A stretch of DNA of 64,000 nucleotides from Prevotella sp. (GTDB taxonomy: Bacteria > Bacteroidota > Bacteroidia > Bacteroidales > Bacteroidaceae), in NCBI GenBank assembly GCA_017651265.1, contig JAGCDO010000002.1, forward strand, positions 62,001 to 126,000, given 5' to 3'. The notes under the pieces were generated by a model. The model was not told where the DNA came from. It made no database searches and saw only the letters and a list, made by a program, of their open reading frames with translations. How positions within the stretch are numbered: the first letter of the stretch is position 1; every line of letters starts with the position of its first letter. The translations under genes were made by a program, and so were the position numbers. Positions 52,359 to 60,401 of this stretch are shown piece after piece.

Positions 52359-52815
52359 CGTTGATGCACTGGTGGATAATGTCCATGGTGAAACCCCGCT
52401 GCATGGCAAAGCGCATGAGTTTCTGGGTGCGCTCATAGTCGTTAGCTGCCTTGATGCTTTTCGCTTTCTGTTGCAGCAGCTGACGGAGGATTTCCACATA
52501 CTCCGATGGGTCGATCTCATCCAACACCCGTTGCTGAATACCCTTGTCGATATGCTTCATGTAGAGCGCCTGCTCGATTTTCCTACGTCCCCATTTATTA
52601 TAGATGATCTTGTCTTTCACGAAGGCACGGCAGTAACGCTCATCGTCGATGAACTGTTTCTCAATCAACTTCTCAACGATGCGTGCCTGATCCTTGGCAG
52701 GAATCTCCCAACGCTGCATCTTCTCTATCATCTCGCCTGAGCAATGCTCGGCAGAGGCGCAGAGGGCAGAGAGCTTGATGTATGCTTCTTCTGGTGTGAT
52801 GGTCTTTTTCATCAT
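52351..52815 (-). CDS. recX: Regulatory protein RecX
   Basis: This 154-residue helical protein has three RecX modules (ALCASAEHCSGEMIEKMQRW; LIEKQFIDDERYCRAFVKDKIIYNKWGRRKIEQAL; RTQKLMRFAMQRGFTMDIIHQCI). It modulates RecA filaments. Its ATG overlaps the prmC stop by a few bases and its end overlaps comF, giving a tight prmC-recX-comF operon. Confidence 0.92.
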   Translation of the reverse strand: MMKKTITPEEAYIKLSALCASAEHCSGEMIEKMQRWEIPAKDQARIVEKLIEKQFIDDERYCRAFVKDKIIYNKWGRRKIEQALYMKHIDKGIQQRVLDEIDPSEYVEILRQLLQQKAKSIKAANDYERTQKLMRFAMQRGFTMDIIHQCINDD

Positions 52816-53744
52816 GATGGATGCTTGTAAAATGTACCACGTGCAAATCGTTGCTTCCCGAAGGAGTCGTGGCGGAAGCGGATATCGCTGAACCCTTCTT
52901 CCTGCATCAGCTGCTCCAGCGGTGCAGCATAGAGCGGGTTGATCTCGAAATAGAGGTTACCGCCATCCTGTAGGGCTGTCGTGGCAAAACGGGTGATGGC
53001 GCGGTAGAACAGCAGGGGGTCTTCATCGGGAACGAACAATGCTAACGACGGCTCATGGTCGAGCACGTTCTGTTCCATCCCTTCGCGTTCCTTGTTACAT
53101 ATATAGGGAGGGTTGCTTACGATGGTATCCCATGATAGTTGATAGTTCTTCGCATAGCGAAGCGGCAGAGCCGAGCGGATAGTTGACAGTTGACAGTTAT
53201 TCGCTTTGCGAAGCGGCAAAGCCGAGGAAGGAGATATGCTTAAGATATCCACTTTCTCGAAGTTGATGTGGACATGGTTGTTTTGGGCATTTTCTTGTGC
53301 TATTCTCAACGCTTCATCAGAGATGTCCCAGGCGGTTACTTTTGATTCAGGGAGTTCTGCGGCCAAGGTGCAGGCAATACAGCCACTGCCCGTTCCTATG
53401 TCTAATATGCTTCCCCCTCTCTCATCTTTCATCTCTCCTCTCTCGTCAATGATCCACTGACATAATTCGGCGGTTTCAGGTCGGGGGATGAGTACGCCTG
53501 GTTCCACATGGAAGTGTCTGCCGCCAAATTCGGTCACGCCCGTTACATATTGCACGGGCTCACCCTGTAGCAGTCGGTTGAGCAATGCGTTCAGCTCCTC
53601 TTCGGCCAAGGTTTCCACCTTACCGCAAAGGATGTCGGTCATGGTCAACCCATAGCGAATTTCCAATAGGTAACGGGCAACCGCCTTCGCCTCACGTTCG
53701 TCATAGACGGTTGTCAACCTCTTCCACACTTCTTCGTACTTCAT
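52812..53744 (-). CDS. prmC: Peptide chain release factor N5-glutamine methyltransferase, with repeat-derived insertions
   Basis: The protein is 310 residues from ATG 53744 (MKYEEVWKRL). PrmC methylates the GGQ glutamine of release factors using SAM. Seen are the N-terminal helical domain, LIPRPETAELCQWI, the SAM loop ILDIGTGSGCIA and the NPPY active site at 211-214. Two stretches are not family-like. Residues 100-109 (DERGEMKDER) are encoded by four heptamers. Residues about 173-204 (SALPLRKANNCQLS..., a doubled unit) are encoded by two copies of a heptamer-plus-hairpin repeat. Both lie in loops next to the catalytic core, and the frame is intact, so the enzyme is probably active. Without them the length would be about 270, the family norm. 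Confidence 0.9.
   Translation of the reverse strand: MKYEEVWKRLTTVYDEREAKAVARYLLEIRYGLTMTDILCGKVETLAEEELNALLNRLLQGEPVQYVTGVTEFGGRHFHVEPGVLIPRPETAELCQWIIDERGEMKDERGGSILDIGTGSGCIACTLAAELPESKVTAWDISDEALRIAQENAQNNHVHINFEKVDILSISPSSALPLRKANNCQLSTIRSALPLRYAKNYQLSWDTIVSNPPYICNKEREGMEQNVLDHEPSLALFVPDEDPLLFYRAITRFATTALQDGGNLYFEINPLYAAPLEQLMQEEGFSDIRFRHDSFGKQRFARGTFYKHPS
53134..53228 (-). repeat. Two tandem copies of a heptamer-plus-hairpin element inside prmC
   Basis: Read on the plus strand: GATAGTT x2 then TTCGC-ATA-GCGAA and CGGC-AGA-GCCG (53134-53177), followed by GATAGTT, GACAGTT, GACAGTT, then TTCGC-TTT-GCGAA and CGGC-AAA-GCCG (53178-53227). The GACAGTT units are the same heptamer as AACTGTC at 49658-49685. 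Confidence 0.85.
53420..53447 (-). repeat. Heptamer array inside prmC
   Basis: On the minus strand: GACGAGA, GAGGAGA, GATGAAA, GATGAGA. It shares the 18-bp run GAGATGAAAGATGAGAGA with the array at 24759-24786. Confidence 0.85.
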
Positions 53745-53748
53745 GATG

Positions 53749-53756
53749 CAAAGGTA
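53749..53756 (-). promoter_or_regulatory. -7 box of the prmC promoter (copy F of the repeat)
   Basis: TACCTTTG on the minus strand ends only 4 bp before the prmC ATG, so the message should be leaderless. Upstream are TTCTCTCACTTATGCG and the palindrome AAAACTAGTTTT (53781-53792), a shortened version of the palindromic repeat. Confidence 0.7.
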
Positions 53757-53826
53757 CGCATAAGTGAGAGAAGTACAAAATAAAACTAGTTTTCTTTTCC
53801 CCAACCTAATCTTATATAAAGAAAAA

Positions 53827-53838
53827 TTTGTATTTTTG
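53827..53838 (+). promoter_or_regulatory. -7 box of the ribD promoter
   Basis: TATTTTTG at 53831-53838, 56 bp before the ribD ATG, divergent from the prmC promoter. Confidence 0.5.
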
Positions 53839-53894
53839 CACTCGTAATAGTGGTGTTAGGATATATGACAACCAAGTAACCGTTCCATCAATAG

Positions 53895-54854
53895 ATGAAA
53901 GAAACTGACGAGAAGTACATGCGGCGTTGCTTGCAACTGGCAGCCAATGGTAGGCAGAACGCTAAGCCGAACCCGATGGTGGGGGCGGTGATTGTATCTG
54001 CCGACGGGCGAATTATCGGCGAGGGCTATCATGTGCGCTGCGGGGAAGGTCATGCGGAGGTGAACGCCTTTGCATCCGTGAGGAAGGAGGATGAGCCGCT
54101 GCTGAAGGAGGCCACCATCTATGTGTCGTTGGAGCCCTGCTCGCACTATGGGAAGACACCGCCCTGTGCCGACCTGATTATTCATAAAGGTGTGCGCCGA
54201 GTGGTGGTGGGCTGTATCGATGAGTTTGCCAAGGTGCAGGGAAGGGGGATACAGAAACTGCGCGATGCGGGAATTGAGGTAACGGTGGGCGTATTGGAAA
54301 AGAAGTGTCAGCTCTTGAACCGCCGCTTCTTTACTTATCACCGTCTGCACCGTCCGTATATCATCTTGAAATGGGCGCAGACGGAAAACGGTTTCATCGA
54401 TGATCATGGAAAACCTCTCGCCATTTCCACGCCCTTCACCAAGATGCTGGTGCATAAGCTGAGGGCAGAAGAGGATGCCATCCTTGTAGGAAGAATTACT
54501 GATGAGCGGGAGCATCCCCAGCTCAATGTCCGCGAATGGGTGGGCCCTAATCCTTTACGAATGGTACTCGACCATGAGCATCCGCTCGACTTGCAGCATC
54601 TTTACGACCAGCAGATACAATCACTCATCGTGGAAGGCGGTGCCAAAACCCTTCAATCCTTTATCGACCAAGATCTTTGGGATGAGATCCGTGTAGAAAC
54701 ATCTCCCCTTCAAGTTGATGACGGCACCCCTGCTCCGATCATTCCTGTCGATGCGGTCATTACCGATTGTCAGGAATACGACGGGAACAAGATTACGTGG
54801 TGGGTTAACTGCCACCGCCGTTCATGGAGTTCACCACCACCTTTCTCGTCATAA
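53895..54854 (+). CDS. ribD: Bifunctional riboflavin biosynthesis protein RibD
   Basis: This 319-residue protein has an N-terminal deaminase (GEGHAEVNAFASV and PCSHYGKTPPCADLI zinc sites) and a C-terminal reductase (RPYIILKWAQTENGFID; LRAEEDAILVGRITDEREHPQLNVR; SLIVEGGAKTLQSFIDQDLWDEIRVETSP). It converts the GTP-derived pyrimidine in two steps of riboflavin synthesis. The family-like sequence ends at about DGNKITWWVN; the last residues (CHRRSWSSPPPFSS) are encoded by DNA that, on the opposite strand, reads as the tail of an unrelated secreted-protein gene. The stop codon therefore looks acquired by a recombination junction near 54805. Activity should be preserved. Confidence 0.92.
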   Translation: MKETDEKYMRRCLQLAANGRQNAKPNPMVGAVIVSADGRIIGEGYHVRCGEGHAEVNAFASVRKEDEPLLKEATIYVSLEPCSHYGKTPPCADLIIHKGVRRVVVGCIDEFAKVQGRGIQKLRDAGIEVTVGVLEKKCQLLNRRFFTYHRLHRPYIILKWAQTENGFIDDHGKPLAISTPFTKMLVHKLRAEEDAILVGRITDEREHPQLNVREWVGPNPLRMVLDHEHPLDLQHLYDQQIQSLIVEGGAKTLQSFIDQDLWDEIRVETSPLQVDDGTPAPIIPVDAVITDCQEYDGNKITWWVNCHRRSWSSPPPFSS

Positions 54855-55041
54855 CCTCTTTCCCGACAGTCACATTAACCATATACATATCCTTTGGCCA
54901 TCCCGCGGTGGAGACGGTTAACGTGCGACTGGTTGAATTCCGCGTGGTCATCATTTTCCTGTCATGGCGTTGTGGATCTCCATCGTCCAAGGCTCCGGCC
55001 GAAACAATCAGAGAATATATTAAGTATTGATAATCGACAAC
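54805..55041 (-). pseudogene. Relic C-terminus of a secreted protein (T9SS-type sorting tail)
   Basis: On the minus strand an open stretch between stops encodes a run ending NSTSRTLTVSTAGWPKDMYMVNVTVGKEVMTRKVVVNSM. The STAGWPKxMYxVxVTxGKExxxxKVVV pattern is that of C-terminal sorting domains of exported Bacteroidetes proteins. There is no start codon, signal peptide or main domain upstream. The rest of 54855-55176 shows no gene. Its 3' end overlaps the last codons of ribD. Confidence 0.6.
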
Positions 55042-55176
55042 TTACGCATTAAACGACAGAGAGGTGGATTGAGGGTTGGACAATGTCAGAACTAAGGAGG
55101 CAATATTAACGTATTTAACCTTTGTTTGGGAACTTCATTGGTTCGTCTGAGGATATTACTAAGATTTCCTTAGGAT

Positions 55177-56397
55177 CTACACCCTGATATAATCAGCTAG
55201 ATTTTCATTCCATTGAATTAAAGCCCTTCCTATCGAAGACATCATCTGATTAACTTCTTCAAGTGAGTCTGGTGGGCACTCCAATCCATTAGGCTCATAG
55301 TTTGATTTTGCATGAACGATGCTATTTCTTGTTGAATACAGAATATTAGCTACTTGCTTTTTCAGACTCATCTGCTGTTCGTTAGAAAGTGCTATTGTTT
55401 CTATTTTCACTTTTTCTTCAATCCCGAGTTGATGTTTCACCGTTTTTTGAAGGGTTTGGGGCAGATGATAGAAATCGGGAACAACATCTATACATGTCTG
55501 AATAACAGAAATGGCCAGAAAATCGTCTTTCTGATTATCCCTATACCCTTTCGCGATGTCAAGAAGGGTATCCATATAGTGATAGTCACGAAGTGTTGTG
55601 TCAGGCAAACTTAAATGCTCATGAAACTGATCAAAAGCATTCTTCTTTGCTACTGCCGGAGAGACATACTCAATCATCTTATAGTAATGTAGAAAAGCAA
55701 TGGATGGATTCATAGCCTCTTTTGCCTCCCTGTACATGTTCAACAACTCTGTATGTTTTGGTATAGCATCAATATCTATCTCCATGTCTGTGCTCACCTC
55801 TTCTGTATCAGCATATATTACAGCATCGTCTTCATCGGCATATCCAATAAACTCATCCACATCTATTACCTCAGACACATACACGGCAATACCTACTCTA
55901 CGTGTCAAATCAAACAAGACTCGTTCCACCAATTTTATCTCATCCTGTTTGTTTAGCCTGTTGTTGTCAGAATATCTTAATTCTAGCGCCCAATATGTTG
56001 AGCATGGGAATAGGCCATAATTATCATCATAATAGTTGTCTCTACTATTCTGTAATCCCACAAGGAAAGGCTCACTTACAACTTGAATTGCATAATTGGG
56101 ACCTGTGTATGATAATTCTTCTAATTTCGAGAGAATATATGGCGAGCCATGCCGATTTGTATCAATAATTATCTGTCTTACATGTTTTGTTGACACAGTG
56201 CTGTTATTAACCCTTTTTAAAGTTTTAATATCGGACATGTAATCCAAGAAGTCGTCAACATCGTAAGATGACGCATCCATTTCATCTGGAAAGTCCACAA
56301 GAACACATTCCTCGTCTTCATCTATTTGACAAGAAACACTATCATCTTCTAAAAGAGTAAAAAACTCTTGTAATTGTTTCTTTTTAAAATCATCCAT
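55177..56397 (-). CDS. HEPN-motif protein (putative RNase)
   Basis: This 406-residue cytoplasmic protein is acidic, especially in residues 1-70. The middle region (YWALELRYSDNN; LVERVLFDLTRRVGIAVYVSEVID) is unrecognised. From about 230 it is helical, with FLHYYKMIEYVSPAVAKKN, and near the C-terminus RNSIVH at 357-362, which fits the R-x4-H motif of HEPN ribonucleases; an Asn after the Arg is the common form. HEPN proteins cut RNA in toxin-antitoxin, Abi and CRISPR-linked systems. The gene is last in the minus-strand island, 172 bp after the TPR-GreC-PIN gene, and is AT-rich compared with the core genes. Family assignment rests on the motif and helical context only. Confidence 0.7.
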   Translation of the reverse strand: MDDFKKKQLQEFFTLLEDDSVSCQIDEDEECVLVDFPDEMDASSYDVDDFLDYMSDIKTLKRVNNSTVSTKHVRQIIIDTNRHGSPYILSKLEELSYTGPNYAIQVVSEPFLVGLQNSRDNYYDDNYGLFPCSTYWALELRYSDNNRLNKQDEIKLVERVLFDLTRRVGIAVYVSEVIDVDEFIGYADEDDAVIYADTEEVSTDMEIDIDAIPKHTELLNMYREAKEAMNPSIAFLHYYKMIEYVSPAVAKKNAFDQFHEHLSLPDTTLRDYHYMDTLLDIAKGYRDNQKDDFLAISVIQTCIDVVPDFYHLPQTLQKTVKHQLGIEEKVKIETIALSNEQQMSLKKQVANILYSTRNSIVHAKSNYEPNGLECPPDSLEEVNQMMSSIGRALIQWNENLADYIRV

Positions 56398-56569
56398 AAA
56401 TGTCGAAATTCACAGTCTAAACGATACTCTGTTGCACATTCGGAAATCTCAATCTTTCTTATTCTTGATCCGAAGAAGCGATTCCTTAATCTATAATACA
56501 TCAATTTCAGTCTTAGCAATAACAATGGATTATTATGCCTATGTGTCGAGAATTCAAATTCGTACAGAT

Positions 56570-59500
56570 CTACTCCTCTGTATACGTATTATACCCCGGC
56601 AGAATGATAACATTACATATTCTGGCTGCATCAGTAAGACACATTTTTACTATCCTTGTGTTCCGGTATTGATAAGGAATCCTCGAAAGGGTATTAGTAA
56701 TAAGTTCGCTTTTCAAGTCATTTCTTAATGACTTTATCATGGCCACAAACATATTAGTTATGGTAATTCTGGCCAAGCTGATGTCCTTTGTCTCCGTCAC
56801 AATCTGAAAACCTGCATTGAGGATATTGGCACAAATAGCTGCATTATGGCTGGCATTCTGCATGATGTAGTTAATCTTGTTTGGCTGTGCCAATTCCATC
56901 TTCTTATACTCTGTTACTATAAATTCCTTTGTCAGGTTGACACCTATATAGTTACATCGTATTAAGAAATCGCAATATGATTTATAGTCTCTTCCTCCAT
57001 CCCTATACTTCATATATGCCTCCGTTGAAATGATAAAGCCTAAACCTCTCAACTTCATCTCTATGGCATGATCATCTGTAACCAGGCAACGTGTCGGTTC
57101 ATTCAGTAGCAGACTGACAGTATTGGCAAGTAGAACCTGTAATTCACTCTTTTCAGGTATAACATCCAACGAGAGAGCTTTTTCAGGGAATACCTTATCA
57201 CAATTCTCATCCATCCACCTTACTAGTTTACTCATTCTTATTTCAACGTCAGCCCACAACCGCTTATTATATCGTTTAAGAATACCCGATGACAGTGCAT
57301 AACTGAATTCTATCATCGATAACAGCCTGCTATTTTTCATCGTTGATACGATATACTCATAGGTCGTCGCTGAAATAAGAAATTTGTCATTGTATTGACA
57401 GCCAGATGATTGTTGATATTCAAACAGCATGATTATAGCTGTCAAATCCAACACATAGGATATTTTGTGACGAACCATTTGAGGCCTCACAACCTCATCA
57501 AACATCTGACATGGTGCAACAAACACTTTTGACGATGTAAATAACCTGTCATAATACCCCTCTATAATCTCATTGCTATTTACTAATTGTGCGATACCAA
57601 TCTCCCCATTCTCATACGCTTCTTGTTGTTGGAGCATCCTTTGATGGTAATTGATAGAATTTGGATCTATCTGCTTCAACACCTCTTCAAGACTCTCAAG
57701 AGGTCTGCTCTCGTCAATCTTGAAAGGTTTCATAAATGGATTTGCGCCAGTAAGATTCTCTTGCATAAGATCAAACTCGAGCTTTCCATATATGTTCATA
57801 ACAGAAACAACGGTAACATTTACAGGTTTGCCTTCTATTGTTATCGACAGTTTATCTCCGTCTTTACATCCTAACAACTGTTCGCCAATCTCATATCCGA
57901 CACCTGCTTCATATAATATCCTTTGGCCGTCTGGCAACAAGCAGAGCACATAAAGACCATTTTTAGCTTCATCAAACTTCTTTCGAGTTAGATTTGCAAG
58001 ATGACCCATAGAACTTTCATGCATATAAAAGGTCTTTATGCCCCAATCAGAAGAGTCTTTTACATTCCTATATAATATTTCTGCAGCTGTATCATAATAG
58101 TTGTTTTCTCCAAATAACCGATAAAGCTGAATAACATTTTGGAAAGAATCATACTTAAAACTGATTGCCTTGCTCTCGTATTCTGATAGTTTCTGTGGAT
58201 AAAGTCTGCCTGTCAGTTTAAGATAGTTCGTAAACGCATTCTCCTCCTGAGGATATTGATTATATAGAATCGAAACAACTTCATAGGCATTCTCATAATC
58301 AGCAACCCTCATGGATAACTGATACTCCATCTCCAAAAGCGGAGTATCATACATTTCTCCACTTTTTCTATTCTCTTTCAGCAACCTGTAAAGATGCGGT
58401 TTCTCCTCTGGCAATTTATTAAGAATATCCAAGAAGATTCGCTGTCTTACATTACTCGTCTTTTCATCTACTTTTGGTGATAATAACTTAAATGCCAACT
58501 TCTCCTCACCATGTTCCGACAAAACCATAGCTGCATAAGCTATCATGTCATCCGACAGCCCCTCCAGACTATTCTTCAACAAATCTACATCTACATTCTT
58601 TCCAGTATAATGCTTGCATAGCTGGGACAACACAATATAGTTATTCTTATCCTCAAAAGCTTCTTTTTCTATGATGCCCTCAATTTCCTGCGCACTTGCT
58701 TTGTTTATACAGAATGCAATATACCTAGATGAATCCGAATTAAAAAGGAATTCGTTATGTTTTCTAACATCAAAAATCCACCTCAGGTATTCTGTATTAT
58801 TCGAGTGATAGCCCATTAAAACGACATAGTTTGCTATCGCAACATTTATTTTATCCTTGATAGATGCAAGATTGGTGAAAGCTTCACTATATCGTTTGCT
58901 CATCATAAGCATCGACGTTTGTGTAAGCACCAAGTCTTCTTGGCGTCTATCCAAATCCCGAGGCTCCATCTTCAATATTTCATCTACCCACGATGGATGC
59001 TGGTCAAGTACATATCCCCAATAGCAGTAGTTTACATGAACCATTTTCAGATGTCGCTCTATCTCTGTCTTACAAAGATAGGAATAGAATGCTTTTGTAT
59101 ATTCAAAGGCACTTTTATACTTACTGAAATCCAAATTTGGAGGAACCGCCAAGAATAACATACCACCCAAATTAACATTATGACATGTAATTCCATAAAG
59201 CCATCCAAAAACATTTAGGTATGTTAAACTCTCATAAGGCTCATCTCCAGTCCCATCAAAAAGAAATTCCGAATCCTGATTTTTATTACCCCTTATTGAT
59301 AATATCTCATACCTAAGATTGTTATTTGACTTCAATTCATTAGGCAATTTCTGATAAGATGCCACTATATCCTTTGAAGCCAAAACACTTGCCACATTTC
59401 TAATAACATTGTCAGAAGGAAGTTCCTCTGACAGTTTTAACGCTTCGCCAGTTTTTCCTTCATACAACAACGTATAACATTCTTTTTCTATTATAAGTTC

Positions 59501-60298
59501 ATCTTTGGGGTACAATTTATAGGCCTCATGAAATAGCTTAAGGGCTTTTTGTGGTGAAGAGAAAAGTTCCGCCATACCTTTCAGTAGAGCAACTTTTGCT
59601 GCGATAATTGGATTTTCTTCTATATAATGTACTAAAGAAGATTCAAGTTCTTTTAGCAACTGTTTTGCACTATCAAGAAGCAATCTGTTAACAAGGTTGG
59701 TTATAGAGACATTCAGGAAAGCTACAATCAATGCCTCTATTGCAGCCTTGTTTTCCCCTGGGGATTCCTTTTGACTCAGTATATTCTTTATTTCTTCTAT
59801 GCGAGATAAAGCCTCCGATAATTGTTGTTGATTTGATTCGAAGCCAGCTTGTATTTGGTCAGATATGAATTCAAGGTGTTGGGTTAGCTTTACATTTTGA
59901 ATCTCTATCTTATTCTCAATAACGAAATCATAACATACGGAATCGCTTTTCAATTCCTCTATCCAGTATTTGATAAGTTCTTGGTATGATTCTGGTATCT
60001 CATTTCCTTCTAAGACTTTTTGCAGATCTTGAAAATGAGTATTCATCCGACTTTTTTCTATATCTCTAACGCCTCTATTAACTGACCATCTCTTGAGTGC
60101 TTTTTTAAAACACTCATCGATTCTGTCACCGAGCCCCTTTTTACGGTTAATCAAATCCCGCAATGTAGGAACATTATTTGCGGCATATGAAATAGCAAAA
60201 TTAGCAAATATACCCATAAGCGTTAATGTAGTCGTTTCCATCATTCCTTTTTCAAACCATAAAGAGGCATGACCACCCTTTTGCCCATACCTCTTCAT
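56570..60298 (-). CDS. TPR / GreA-B-C-terminal-like / PIN-domain protein
   Basis: This 1242-residue protein has a hydrophobic stretch near the N-terminus (TLTLMGIFANFAISYAANNVPTL), coiled helices to about 210, and helical TPR-like repeats at about 210-780 (SPQKALKLFHEAYKLYPKDELIIEKECYTLLYEGKTGEALKLSEEL). At about 785-840 is a segment like the C-terminal FKBP-like domain of GreA/GreB (YEIGEQLLGCKDGDKLSITIEGKPVNVTVVSV). A PIN-like domain at about 945-1095 has VLDLTAIIMLFE (Asp951) and CLVTDDHAIEMKLRGLGF. To my recollection computational surveys of conflict systems describe a TPR-GreAB-C-PIN architecture, and this fits. PIN domains cut RNA. ATG 60241 (METTTLTLMG) is an alternative start. Confidence 0.78.
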   Translation of the reverse strand: MKRYGQKGGHASLWFEKGMMETTTLTLMGIFANFAISYAANNVPTLRDLINRKKGLGDRIDECFKKALKRWSVNRGVRDIEKSRMNTHFQDLQKVLEGNEIPESYQELIKYWIEELKSDSVCYDFVIENKIEIQNVKLTQHLEFISDQIQAGFESNQQQLSEALSRIEEIKNILSQKESPGENKAAIEALIVAFLNVSITNLVNRLLLDSAKQLLKELESSLVHYIEENPIIAAKVALLKGMAELFSSPQKALKLFHEAYKLYPKDELIIEKECYTLLYEGKTGEALKLSEELPSDNVIRNVASVLASKDIVASYQKLPNELKSNNNLRYEILSIRGNKNQDSEFLFDGTGDEPYESLTYLNVFGWLYGITCHNVNLGGMLFLAVPPNLDFSKYKSAFEYTKAFYSYLCKTEIERHLKMVHVNYCYWGYVLDQHPSWVDEILKMEPRDLDRRQEDLVLTQTSMLMMSKRYSEAFTNLASIKDKINVAIANYVVLMGYHSNNTEYLRWIFDVRKHNEFLFNSDSSRYIAFCINKASAQEIEGIIEKEAFEDKNNYIVLSQLCKHYTGKNVDVDLLKNSLEGLSDDMIAYAAMVLSEHGEEKLAFKLLSPKVDEKTSNVRQRIFLDILNKLPEEKPHLYRLLKENRKSGEMYDTPLLEMEYQLSMRVADYENAYEVVSILYNQYPQEENAFTNYLKLTGRLYPQKLSEYESKAISFKYDSFQNVIQLYRLFGENNYYDTAAEILYRNVKDSSDWGIKTFYMHESSMGHLANLTRKKFDEAKNGLYVLCLLPDGQRILYEAGVGYEIGEQLLGCKDGDKLSITIEGKPVNVTVVSVMNIYGKLEFDLMQENLTGANPFMKPFKIDESRPLESLEEVLKQIDPNSINYHQRMLQQQEAYENGEIGIAQLVNSNEIIEGYYDRLFTSSKVFVAPCQMFDEVVRPQMVRHKISYVLDLTAIIMLFEYQQSSGCQYNDKFLISATTYEYIVSTMKNSRLLSMIEFSYALSSGILKRYNKRLWADVEIRMSKLVRWMDENCDKVFPEKALSLDVIPEKSELQVLLANTVSLLLNEPTRCLVTDDHAIEMKLRGLGFIISTEAYMKYRDGGRDYKSYCDFLIRCNYIGVNLTKEFIVTEYKKMELAQPNKINYIMQNASHNAAICANILNAGFQIVTETKDISLARITITNMFVAMIKSLRNDLKSELITNTLSRIPYQYRNTRIVKMCLTDAARICNVIILPGYNTYTEE

Positions 60299-60401
60299 AC
60301 TTTTTATCTTTCATCCACAATTCCTAATATTCATATTTCCAGCTCCGCTTCGTCACCTCACCTCTTGCATCATCTTTCCTTTACTCCTCTCGTTAGTATA
60401 T

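Noticed and set aside
51663-52520. Longer start for comF at 52520
   Set aside because: The extra 54 residues overlap recX in another frame and are unlike ComF; the zinc-finger start at 52358 fits the family.
54824-55030. A 68-codon plus-strand frame after ribD
   Set aside because: It has no start signal and lies opposite the more convincing sorting-tail relic on the minus strand.
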